Of a stretch of DNA of 64,000 bases, positions 8,655 to 17,141 are shown in pieces (the stretch's first letter is position 1; every line of letters starts with the position of its first letter). The notes beneath the pieces are model-generated. The model saw only the letters and a program-made list of their open reading frames with translations. It ran no database searches and was not told the origin of the DNA. This DNA comes from JL08 sp963765555 (GTDB taxonomy: Bacteria; Pseudomonadota; Alphaproteobacteria; Rhodobacterales; Rhodobacteraceae): assembly GCA_963765555.1 (NCBI GenBank), contig CAVXWX010000003.1:682001-746000 (forward strand), in the 5' to 3' direction. The translations under genes were made by a program, and so were the position numbers.

Positions 8655-9599
8655 TCAATTGAAAACGGCCAGTATCTGTTCCATTTCACGCGCCACGGCC
8701 GCAGGAGAAGACCGTTCACGCACGTCAGCCATAACACGCAGGCCACGCTGCCAGTCGGGTCCGCCGTAACTGCTGCGCGCGAAGTCCAGCCGCTCTCCGA
8801 TTGACTGGTCGGTCAGATCATCCACGAGAAAGGGGTAATCACCGCCCAGATAGTAAACCGCATCATCAACCTGACGATTGACCAGAACGTTGGCGCCGAC
8901 CGCAGCGGCATTGAACCCCTTGGTAAACGGTTTGGCCATGCGGCGTTCAATAGCAGGGCGCGCGGATGCCCCGCGGATACCGTAATGCAGGCGCGCATCC
9001 TGAATATGGCGCAGGACGGACGAAAACTCTTCGGTCTTGGTGAACGGGTAAACGTGAACATCGTTTGCGTATTGCGGCGGTAAAAGAGTGTTATCGACGT
9101 TGCCGAAATACCCGATTTCCAGTTTTTCCGGAGTGTCGGGTGCCGCGACAAGGCGGGGGTCGGCATGATGGCACAGATGGGACACGATAACCCCGGACCG
9201 AACGGACTTGTTTTCGTCAAGGCGCTGTTTCAAAAGCATTTCGCTTTTGCGGGACGCAGCAATGTGAACATCGGGCAGGCCCAGTGTCTCGTCATTGATC
9301 GGCGCATCGACATGATCGATACACAGGCCGCGCGCGCTGCGCCGCAAGATATCCAACGCCTCGGGTGTGAAGCAGTGGGATGCGTTTTTCAGCAGGATCA
9401 CGATGGCGCCGCCGCAGCCCTTGGCAAAGCGACGCTGGCGCACGGCAAATTTCTTCTTCGGGGGCGTTGCGATTTCAAAAGTGTATTTGTCGCCCAGATA
9501 ACGCGTTGCTATTTGCGCCAGCTGGTCACAGCGCATCACCTTGGCCCCGAAATTCACGTGCCCCGGCTTGTGCAGAAACACCACACGCGTCTTTTCCAT
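8655..9599 (-). CDS. Putative GT-B-like glycosyltransferase, unassigned
   Basis: 314 residues without a motif that names it. The N-terminal part (VVFLHKPGHVNFGAKVMRCDQL) and the C-terminal pattern (KPFTKGFNAAAVGANVLVNR followed by AVYYLGGDYPFLVDD) resemble the layout of GT-B glycosyltransferases: an N-terminal Rossmann-like half, then a donor-domain helix-strand where a nucleotide sugar would bind, ending in a short helical tail. EIGYFGNVDNTLLPP around residue 160 could begin the second domain. The assignment rests on overall pattern and genomic context and is tentative. Confidence 0.45.
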   Translation of the reverse strand: MEKTRVVFLHKPGHVNFGAKVMRCDQLAQIATRYLGDKYTFEIATPPKKKFAVRQRRFAKGCGGAIVILLKNASHCFTPEALDILRRSARGLCIDHVDAPINDETLGLPDVHIAASRKSEMLLKQRLDENKSVRSGVIVSHLCHHADPRLVAAPDTPEKLEIGYFGNVDNTLLPPQYANDVHVYPFTKTEEFSSVLRHIQDARLHYGIRGASARPAIERRMAKPFTKGFNAAAVGANVLVNRQVDDAVYYLGGDYPFLVDDLTDQSIGERLDFARSSYGGPDWQRGLRVMADVRERSSPAAVAREMEQILAVFN

Positions 9600-9808
9600 T
9601 GCTCTGCCTTTCCGTGATGCTCATTTGGCGGCAACACGCTGATACTGCTATTTTTATTATGGTGTACGGTGCCGCACAAACCCTGTCGAGCATGGTGTTG
9701 CATATGGAACGAATCGAACACCACATGCGGCATAAATGCAGCGCAACCGGCTTCCCAAGATGGGTCGTGGCTGCTAGCGTGTTTGAAAAAACAAAGCGGG
9801 CACGAGCA

Positions 9809-10792
9809 ATGGACGACAAGATCGTCATTTTTACCACGATGAAGAATGAAGGCCCTTATATTCTTGAATGGGTTGCCTTTCATCAGACACTGGGCGCCGA
9901 TCATTTTGTGATTTTCACCAATGATTGCGATGATGGCACAGACGCCATCGCCACGCGGTTGGAACAGTTGGGCATCGCCAGCCATGTTCCCAACGCCGTC
10001 AAGGAAGGCGGCAACCCGCAACACCAAATGCTGCGCCGCGCCCGACGCCACCCAAAAGTGAAAGACGCCGAGTGGCTGATGTGTCTGGATGTCGACGAAT
10101 TCTGGAACATCCGGATCGGGGACGGCACGTTTCCCGACCTGATCAACGCCGTCGAGGGCAAGGCGGGCCAGTCTGTCGATGCGATTTCTTTTGCGTGGAA
10201 ACTGTTCGGTTCTTCCGGCAATCTGACCTTTGAAGACCAACCTGTGACACAGCGCTTTACGCTGGCTGATATTGATTTTCCGTATCATTCGGGCCGCGCC
10301 TCGGGGTTGAAAACCCTGTTTCGCAACAACGGAACATTCACCCGCTTCGGACCGCACAGACCCAAGGGAATAGAAGAAGGCACCGAAGATCGGGTGGCGT
10401 GGTCGGACGCGGGCGGCAACCTGTTTCCTGCCGCTTCGGTCGGGTGGCGCGCGTGGAAGAATTTTGACCATTCCTTTGGCCGCTTGCACCATTATTCAGT
10501 GCGCGCGCTCGACAGTTTTTTGATCAAGCGCGACCGGGGTCGCACCAACCATGTGAATGTGGATCAGGCCGAAAGCTACTGGCGCGATATGAACGTCAAC
10601 AAAACAGCCGATGTGTCGATCCTGCCGCAAAGCGAACGGGCCGAACCGGTGCGGCAGGACCTGATGCAGGACAAAGAGCTTGGCGCACTGCACAGCGCGG
10701 CCTGCGACTGGCACCGGGACAAGGTGACAGAACTCAAGGCCCGCCCAGACTGGACAGAGTTTCGCACCTGGCTTTACGAAAACGTCGTGTAG
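9809..10792 (+). CDS. Family 2 glycosyltransferase, paralogue of 5565-6551
   Basis: 327 residues, starting at the ATG at 9809. MKNEGPYILEWVAFHQ, GADHFVIFTNDCDDGTD and LDVDEFW (D94-x-D96) match the GT2 subgroup of the other cluster gene almost block for block, and the LHHYSVRALDSFLIKR C-terminal block is also shared. They probably arose by duplication and may add different sugars or act at successive steps. The start of the next gene follows the stop by two bases, so this gene, the hydrolase-like gene and the HxRRGD gene form one transcript on the plus strand. The gap 9600-9808 separates it from a divergent gene and must hold its promoter. Confidence 0.85.
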   Translation: MDDKIVIFTTMKNEGPYILEWVAFHQTLGADHFVIFTNDCDDGTDAIATRLEQLGIASHVPNAVKEGGNPQHQMLRRARRHPKVKDAEWLMCLDVDEFWNIRIGDGTFPDLINAVEGKAGQSVDAISFAWKLFGSSGNLTFEDQPVTQRFTLADIDFPYHSGRASGLKTLFRNNGTFTRFGPHRPKGIEEGTEDRVAWSDAGGNLFPAASVGWRAWKNFDHSFGRLHHYSVRALDSFLIKRDRGRTNHVNVDQAESYWRDMNVNKTADVSILPQSERAEPVRQDLMQDKELGALHSAACDWHRDKVTELKARPDWTEFRTWLYENVV

Positions 10793-10794
10793 AT

Positions 10795-11764
10795 ATGGCC
10801 GAATTTCTTTCAAAAGCGGAACAGAAGCCCGAGCATCCGGATCGTAAAACCGGATACGAGCGCATTTTGAACGATCCGCCACCGCCGTGGTTTGTTGATC
10901 TCTATCCCGGGGGGACGGCATCGGGTTCCTGCACAAGATGTCACGCCACGCGGTCACGTTTCACGAACGTGGCCCGCAGGTTCTGATGGTCAGTTTCGAC
11001 AACATTGCCAATGTAAATGACCGATCGTTCGCGCGCGAGCCTTGGGGTTGGAAATTCTTCCGCGATCAGGGCTATTCCCATCTGGGTATCTTTGCCCGCA
11101 CCAAGGCATGGTACCGCGACCGCGAGATTATCGATTACATGGAAGCCCGCGCCGCCGAAGGGTTTTTCAAGAAATTCGACAAGGTCGTCTTTACCGGGTC
11201 GTCGATGGGCGCGTTCGGGGCGCTGGTGTTTGCCCCCCTTGCACCCAACGCCAACGTGATCGCCTTTAACCCGCAATCCACGCTGGACACGCGTCTGGTG
11301 CCTTGGGAAGACCGCTATAAGTTCGGACAGGTGCAGGATTGGGATCTGCCCTATGGGGATGCCGCGCAAGCTGTTTCGGACCTTGGCAAGGTCTATGTGA
11401 TCTATGACCATTTTTTCGATCCCGACAGGGCCCATGCGCACCGACTGACGGACCAAACGTGATCCATCTGAAAAGCTGGTTTTCCAATCATTTTGCCGCC
11501 CCGATGCTGCGCAAGATCGATCTGCTGAAACCCGTCATGTTGGGCGGTATTGACGGCACACTGGATCAACAGACGTTTTACAGGCTGTTCCGCGCGCGCC
11601 GGGTTCTTCCATGGTACATGCGCGGGCTGGGCGAACGGGCCGAAGCTAAAGGCCACAGCGCACTGATCGGGCCGGCACGGGCACGGTTTCGCAAATTGCG
11701 CCGCGCGGAAAAGGCACAGCAGTCGGATACACAGGCCGACACCTCCGAAAGCGCAGAGCCGTGA
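10795..11764 (+). CDS. Alpha/beta-hydrolase-like protein (frameshifted)
   Basis: About 323 residues once two breaks are repaired: near 10925 (GGG to GGGG gives SGFLHKMSRH) and near 11456 (AAA to AAAA gives DQNVIHLKSW). The middle contains VVFTGSSMGAFGAL, the nucleophile elbow G-x-S-x-G of alpha/beta hydrolases, preceded by a VLMVSFDN strand. A later VIYDHFFDPDRAH segment could carry the catalytic acid and histidine. No named family is recognised. Its position between two glycosyltransferases suggests an esterase, acyltransferase or similar acting on the same glycan or its carrier. The end overlaps the next start as GTGA. Confidence 0.55.
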
Positions 11765-13773
11765 CACCGGACCGTCCGCGCGGTGTTTTCATCGGCCAGC
11801 GCAAAGACCGGCTGGGCGCACGATTGCTGATGATGCTGACCTGCATCCGCCTGTCGGAAGATTTCGGGACCGACTATCGCGTCAACTGGTTCCCCAAAGG
11901 GGCCGACGCACCGGAACTTGATACCCCGTCCGAACTGTTTGATGCGGAATGGATGGACACGCATTTTCTGACGGAAGATGTGTTTGACACGATGGCGCAG
12001 GATGCGTTGCCACTGGCGGCATTCGCGGATGATCCCGATGCCGCGCGCCTGAACGCGCATCTGGGGGCAGGGCGCGCCGTGATTGTCGAAGAAGGGTTCG
12101 AGGTGTTTGCCTTTGCGTGGGAAGACGCCGAGGATATCCGCACCCGATACAGCGCCTTCATCGGCAAAATCGCCTTTGTCCCGATCATCCAGCATCACAT
12201 GCGCCAGATCGAGGCCGCATTGGTGGGCAAGGGATCATCCGCCTACCACATACGTCGTGGCGATATTCTGAACGGGTTGCCGTGGAAACATTCCACATGG
12301 CCAGCCAAGATCGAACCCGAAGAATTGTATGAACGGCATCTGGAAAAACATGCGGGCCAACCGGCCATCATGTTTTCGGATCAGCCGGAAATCATCGCAT
12401 CGTTCTGCCAGAAATACCCGTGGTTGAAACAGATGTCCGACATTGCCGATCTGTCGGGCCTGACCCGGTCACAACGGGATTTTCTGGAACTGTTCGCCAT
12501 GTCGCGCGCGGATCAGATTGTTGCCCCGATCATTTCTGCGTTTTCCTCGGCCGCGGCGCGCCTGTCAGGGCGTCAGCGGTTGGTGTTTCGCGATGTTCTG
12601 GATGAAGACGACATTACACAGGCCAATGAAAACCTTCTGGCGCGCGCCAATCGCGGGCCGGGGGCCTTTCTTAACCTGTCCGAAGCCGCGCATCTTTATT
12701 CAAAGCTAGAACAATACCTGAATGCCAACGACCGGTCACAAGAAGCCTATGATCTGGTGCAATCGCTTGTTGATGCGGGGGCGGATAATGCATTTCTGCC
12801 GATCTATCTGGCGCTGAACCATTTTTATCTGGGCAAGTGGCCCGATGCGATGCATGTGGCGCGCGCCGGTCTGGAAAACCCGCATCTGTGGCCCGAGGAT
12901 TTCGCGGTCCTGTCGGCCTTGTTGGGGGCCACACATGGCGCACGCAAACAACGCTGGGCCGCGGGGCAGCATTTTTCGCGCGCCTTCTGGGCCAAACCCA
13001 TGCGCCCGGATGTCGCCGTGCTCGGCGCGCGCATGGTGTATCGCAAACAATTGCCCAAACGCCTGTTTCCGCCGATAGACTGGGATTTGCTCAAGTTTTC
13101 GCGCCAACCGTGGTTTATCCCGTTCAACAACCTCTATCTTGTGCAGTGGAAGATCATCCGCCGCCGTCCGTGCAATTTTGACATGATCCTGCTGGACTGG
13201 TCCGATTTTGTGTTGGATCAAAAGGGCCGCCAGTTGCAGGGCAGCCGTCCGCGCCTTGAGGCGTTGAAGCGCTCGGTCAAAGGGGCGACGTCATTCGAGG
13301 CAGACGCGCCCGAACGGCAAAGCGTTATGGCCCTGATTGATTTCTGGCTGGGCGCACCGGTTGCCGATTGTTTGGCGCGCAACGCCGCAGCACTCGCCAA
13401 AATGCCGGATCATCCGCTGTATTTCAAACGGCAGGCCGACATGCTTGAGGCAAGCAAGGACATATCCGGCGCACGCATGGCGCTGACCGAAGCCTTGGCC
13501 CAACAGGCGGACAATCCCTATCTGCTCTATACACTTGGCCGGTTTCTTGAACGTCACGATGCACCGGATCAGGGGCAGGATCTGATCTTGCAAGCTGCCG
13601 AACTGGATCACGGCACAGCGGCCATTCAGGGCGAAGCCGGTCGTATCCTGATGCGCAACGGACAACTGGATGCTGCGCATCAAACCCTGCGCAAGGCCCA
13701 GGATCTGTGCCCGACTTACAAACGGTTCGGGAACCAGATCGAACGGATCGAAAACCGCGCCGCCACCGGTTAG
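11761..13773 (+). CDS. HxRRGD-type glycosyltransferase with TPR-like C-terminal region
   Basis: 670 residues, GTG start overlapping the previous stop. The N-terminal 300 residues resemble the fucosyltransferase superfamily (GT11/23/65/68 type): AYHIRRGDIL at 162-171 is the conserved H-x-R-R-x-D donor-binding motif, followed by IMFSDQPEII and LELFAMSRADQIVAP as in NodZ-like enzymes. From about residue 310 the protein is helical repeats: SEAAHLYSKLEQYL, FYLGKWPDAMHVARAGLE and YLLYTLGRFLERHDAPDQ read as TPR-like units. A transferase fused to TPR recalls O-GlcNAc-type protein glycosyltransferases, where repeats present the acceptor, so a protein acceptor is possible. This is inference. Confidence 0.65.
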   Translation: MTPDRPRGVFIGQRKDRLGARLLMMLTCIRLSEDFGTDYRVNWFPKGADAPELDTPSELFDAEWMDTHFLTEDVFDTMAQDALPLAAFADDPDAARLNAHLGAGRAVIVEEGFEVFAFAWEDAEDIRTRYSAFIGKIAFVPIIQHHMRQIEAALVGKGSSAYHIRRGDILNGLPWKHSTWPAKIEPEELYERHLEKHAGQPAIMFSDQPEIIASFCQKYPWLKQMSDIADLSGLTRSQRDFLELFAMSRADQIVAPIISAFSSAAARLSGRQRLVFRDVLDEDDITQANENLLARANRGPGAFLNLSEAAHLYSKLEQYLNANDRSQEAYDLVQSLVDAGADNAFLPIYLALNHFYLGKWPDAMHVARAGLENPHLWPEDFAVLSALLGATHGARKQRWAAGQHFSRAFWAKPMRPDVAVLGARMVYRKQLPKRLFPPIDWDLLKFSRQPWFIPFNNLYLVQWKIIRRRPCNFDMILLDWSDFVLDQKGRQLQGSRPRLEALKRSVKGATSFEADAPERQSVMALIDFWLGAPVADCLARNAAALAKMPDHPLYFKRQADMLEASKDISGARMALTEALAQQADNPYLLYTLGRFLERHDAPDQGQDLILQAAELDHGTAAIQGEAGRILMRNGQLDAAHQTLRKAQDLCPTYKRFGNQIERIENRAATG

Positions 13774-14489
13774 GCGTCTGCTGAAGACGTGACCCGCACA
13801 AAACCAGCGCCGATTCGTTTTTGAATTATGACATCAAGAACCAGTCGGCGAAAATCCGCCCCATTGGTGCATCCTGAGCGACATTGCCGGTATATCATGC
13901 GCAACTGCATCTTGAAGTTGCCACTTTTCCGCCACGATCCGACTATCTTGATTATCGAAACAATCTTCGGCGCGGCGGCATGCTCACTTTCTGGAAACCG
14001 ACCGTTTCAATAGATTTCATGCGCATTTCTAACAGCGCATCCGGTTTTTCAGGAAACAATATTCAATTTATAACAAAGTCATTTTTCCCGAAACACGTTT
14101 AGCGTGCTGACCGAAACACATTTTGGCTGCGGTTTTGACATTTTTTCCTTTGTCGCCCCGAGGCAGACGGATAAGACTGAACGGGCCCAACTGGGGGGCG
14201 ATGTTTGTAGGCCACGGGGGCGGCCGCACGAGAACGCATCTGTTTGATGCGGGAGGTGCGTGGTCGCTGTGTTGCGTTTGTAACAAGTGATTAACGAGTG
14301 CGCCTGACAGCACGTTGCTGTTGGTGTGTCATGGCAAAGGCGTCAGCCTGCGACCACGACATCTCTCCTCAAGATGCGGACTGCGTGAAAACACGTGGCG
14401 TTTGGCATGTATGCCGGACGAAACGGTGTAGCGTTGTGGTTCCCGCCCTGTGGCGGGTGTGTGCCCTTGGGTATGGGTAGGAGGTAACG
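13774..14489. other. 716-base region without a convincing gene; leader of the RTX/Hint gene
   Basis: Noticeably more A+T-rich between about 13950 and 14150 than the flanks. Short open frames exist in several registers but none has a good ribosome site or recognisable product. A TTGACA at 14135-14140 has no good -10 at normal spacing. A short hairpin CCCGCC-CTGT-GGCGGG (14442-14457) lies about 20 bases before the TAGGAGGT ribosome site of the next gene and could influence its translation. The length suggests a long 5' leader or remote promoter for the 14490 gene. Confidence 0.5.
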
Positions 14490-16394
14490 ATGGTGGTAAG
14501 TAACGAGGACCCGAACGCGGCCCATCTGATCGGCTTTTGGGACTTTCTGAAACCGGATGCCGGAAAAGACACCGGCCTTGCCGATGGCATTGCCCAAAAC
14601 GGCCAGTTCGAAGGTGGTGCACGCGCATCCGGCGGCCAGCTAAAAACTGACGGCCACGGCGATTATTTCGATGTGGACGGGGATAGCATTTCGGCGGGCA
14701 ACGACGCGCCGTTCGACCTTTCGCAAGGCGCAATTTCGGTACAGTTCACCCAGGATTGCCATATCGGCACCTCTCCGGACACGCTGGTCAACCGCGGCGA
14801 ATACGCCGATCGGGGCACCGAAGGCTATTTCCAGATGCGCGTTACCCGCGATGGCCGTGTCGAGGTGATGCACTGCGCCAATGGCGAAGATGTCCTGCTG
14901 CAAACCGACGCCTGTTTCTTTGACGAAGGCGACACGGTCAAGGCCACCTATGGATGGGATGAGACAAAAGGCGTTGTTCTGAAGGTCGAAAACCTGACGC
15001 AGGGGACGACGCAAACCATCGAGGCGGCGACCACCGGCCTGACGCTGGACATCGGCGATAATGATGACGAAGCGTTCACCTTTGGCGCACGCGAAACCGA
15101 TGACGGCCAGTATGGCCAGTTTTTTGACGGGTCGATTGATTTTGTCGCTGTCTACAACATCGACGTAATCAATGGCGGCCCAACGCCCCCGCAAGGCAAC
15201 GGTATCGTGTCGGGCACCGATGGCGATGATCTGATTGATCTGGCCTATACCGGCGACCCCGAAGGCGACCGTGTGGATGCCAATGATGCGATCCTGCCGG
15301 GGCAGGGGCCGAATGACGATATCATCGTCGCCGGTGGCGGCAACGATACCGTGTTCGGCGAACAGGGCGACGACACGATATTCGGCGGCACCGGAAACGA
15401 TACGGTGTTCGGCGGTGTCGGGGATGACACGATTGCCGGCGGGGTCGGTGACGATGTTCTGGATGGCGGCGAAGGCACCGATATCATTTCCGGCGGCGCG
15501 GGCAATGACACAATCACCGGCGGGGACGGGCCGGATGCGCTATCGGGTGATGAAGACCGCGATACGTTTCTGGGCGGCACCGCTGGCGATGTTGTCTTTG
15601 GCGGCGAAACCACATCCACAGGCAATGTGCTGGATGATTTCGACACGCTGGACCTGACCGGCGCGGGCGAGGCGAACAATCCCGGCGGGCGCGCAATTGT
15701 CGAATATGACGCCAACCCCGAAAACGGTATTGTCCGGTTTCTGGATGCGAATGGTGTTGAAACCGGTTCGCTGCAATTCAGCGGCATCGAAAACGTTATC
15801 GAAGACGTGATCTGTTTCACGCCCGGGACGCTGATCGCAACGCCCAAGGGCGAACGCCTTGTCGAAACACTCAAGGCCGGTGACCGTGTGATCACCCGCG
15901 ACAACGGTATTCAGGAAATTCAATGGCTGGGCCAGCGCGGCGTTCTGGGAACCGAATTGCTGCGCAAGCCGCATCTGAAACCGGTTCTGATCAAGGCGGG
16001 TGCCCTTGGCAACGGATTGCCGGAACACGACACAATGGTCAGCCCCAATCACCGCGTTCTGGTGGCAAGCGACAAGACCGCGCTGTATTTTGAAGAACGC
16101 GAAGTGTTGGTCGCGGCCAAGCATCTGACCGGATTAAAAGGGGTGGATGTGGTGAACGTGACGCAAACCACCTACATTCACATGATGTTCGCCCAACACG
16201 AAGTGATCCTGTCCAACGGATCATGGACGGAAAGTTTCCAGCCCGGTGATTATTCGCTGCAAGGCATCGGAAACGCGCAACGCAACGAAATAATAGAGCT
16301 TTTCCCCGAACTGAAAACCCGAAAGGGTCTGGATGGCTATGTGTCCGCGCGCCGGTCACTGAAAAAGCACGAGGCCCGTATCCTCACGAAATAG
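14490..16394 (+). CDS. Secreted LamG-like / RTX / Hint-domain protein
   Basis: 634 residues. Residues about 10-228 resemble a LamG/concanavalin-type jelly roll (LIGFWDF start, DGSIDFVAVYNI end). Residues about 240-375 carry glycine-aspartate RTX calcium-binding nonapeptides (GGNDTVFGE, GGTGNDTVF, GGAGNDTIT and similar). At C442, CFTPGTLIATPKG begins a Hint (hedgehog/intein) domain of the Hint_2 type, ending near HEVILSNGSWTESF and a short basic tail. RTX proteins leave by type I secretion and fold on calcium; Hint domains can cleave or splice themselves at the Cys. No type I exporter is in this window. A strong TAGGAGGT ribosome site sets the start. It is a stand-alone gene with its own terminator. 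Confidence 0.85.
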   Translation: MVVSNEDPNAAHLIGFWDFLKPDAGKDTGLADGIAQNGQFEGGARASGGQLKTDGHGDYFDVDGDSISAGNDAPFDLSQGAISVQFTQDCHIGTSPDTLVNRGEYADRGTEGYFQMRVTRDGRVEVMHCANGEDVLLQTDACFFDEGDTVKATYGWDETKGVVLKVENLTQGTTQTIEAATTGLTLDIGDNDDEAFTFGARETDDGQYGQFFDGSIDFVAVYNIDVINGGPTPPQGNGIVSGTDGDDLIDLAYTGDPEGDRVDANDAILPGQGPNDDIIVAGGGNDTVFGEQGDDTIFGGTGNDTVFGGVGDDTIAGGVGDDVLDGGEGTDIISGGAGNDTITGGDGPDALSGDEDRDTFLGGTAGDVVFGGETTSTGNVLDDFDTLDLTGAGEANNPGGRAIVEYDANPENGIVRFLDANGVETGSLQFSGIENVIEDVICFTPGTLIATPKGERLVETLKAGDRVITRDNGIQEIQWLGQRGVLGTELLRKPHLKPVLIKAGALGNGLPEHDTMVSPNHRVLVASDKTALYFEEREVLVAAKHLTGLKGVDVVNVTQTTYIHMMFAQHEVILSNGSWTESFQPGDYSLQGIGNAQRNEIIELFPELKTRKGLDGYVSARRSLKKHEARILTK

Positions 16395-16454
16395 GCGGCC
16401 GAAACCGTCAACGACTTATGCAGCCAGCCTGTCGGGAGAGCCTGACGGGCGCAG

Positions 16455-16490
16455 GAAACGGAGCAGTTTACTGTTCCGTTTCTTTGTTTT
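16455..16490 (+). terminator. Rho-independent terminator after the RTX/Hint gene
   Basis: A 12-bp stem (16455-16466 with 16471-16482, one G-T pair) with a TTTA loop is followed by TTTGTTTT. It separates the plus-strand RTX/Hint gene from the convergent MobA-like gene, whose stop is at 16497. Confidence 0.88.
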
Positions 16491-16496
16491 CGGGGG

Positions 16497-17093
16497 TCAG
16501 GGTTGCTGCGATTTCTGCCAGTTCGCCCAGTCTTCGGGCGTGTCCAGATCGGTGGTGGCGCGCTGGCCGGGCAGATCGACATGGATACATCGGCCTTGCT
16601 GGGCCTGCACAACGCTGGCGGCCCCGCGATCACCGGACAGGTGCAGCAGATCGTCAAACAGATCGGCCGGAAACACCACCGGATGGCCGTATTGCCCTGT
16701 GGCAGCACGCGCGCGCAGAACCGCCTTGGGGTGTTCCGTGTGGGCCTGCGCCAGTGCCGCAAAATCGCTCCTGCGCAAGTCTGGCATGTCGGCCGGCACG
16801 ATCATCACGGCTGATGTATCACGGGGCAGGGACGCAACACCTGCGGCAATGGAATGCCCCATACCAAGGGCCGCATCAGGAACGGCGACAAGCTCAACAT
16901 CCAGATCGATCAGCGCCATGGCACGCGGATGATCCAGCGCCGGAACAGTAACGCGCACCGGCAGGCCCGCCGCCCGTGCCCGCAGCGCAAGAATGCGCAC
17001 ACAGGGCTGACCGTCAACCTCCATCAGCAATTTGTCAGCGCCGCGCATCCGCGCCGATTGCCCGGCGGCCAGCAGTAATACCCGAACTGTCAT
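16497..17093 (-). CDS. MobA/MocA-like nucleotidyltransferase
   Basis: 198 residues. LLLAAGQSARMRGADKLL (residues 6-23) is the NTP-binding G-x-S-x-R-M-x-x-x-K signature of MobA/MocA enzymes; IVPADMPDLRR is the metal-binding D-x-P-D, and QYGHPVVFP is the G-H-P motif common in molybdenum cofactor cytidylyltransferases. It could transfer CMP or GMP to molybdopterin for a molybdoenzyme maturation step, but no molybdoenzyme genes are adjacent, so another nucleotide-sugar or cofactor role is not excluded. Intact, monocistronic, 49 bases from the end of the neighbouring dehydrogenase gene. Confidence 0.78.
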   Translation of the reverse strand: MTVRVLLLAAGQSARMRGADKLLMEVDGQPCVRILALRARAAGLPVRVTVPALDHPRAMALIDLDVELVAVPDAALGMGHSIAAGVASLPRDTSAVMIVPADMPDLRRSDFAALAQAHTEHPKAVLRARAATGQYGHPVVFPADLFDDLLHLSGDRGAASVVQAQQGRCIHVDLPGQRATTDLDTPEDWANWQKSQQP

Positions 17094-17141
17094 GTCCTGC
17101 CCTTGGTGGTGTCGGGCCGCTACGCCGGCCCTTATACCGTT

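Noticed and set aside
13884..14102. Possible 72-residue gene before the RTX/Hint gene
   Set aside because: No ribosome site, odd composition and no family resemblance; in an A+T-rich leader a chance frame is more likely.
14134..14170. Sigma-70 promoter at the TTGACA at 14135
   Set aside because: No acceptable -10 at 16-18 bases downstream.
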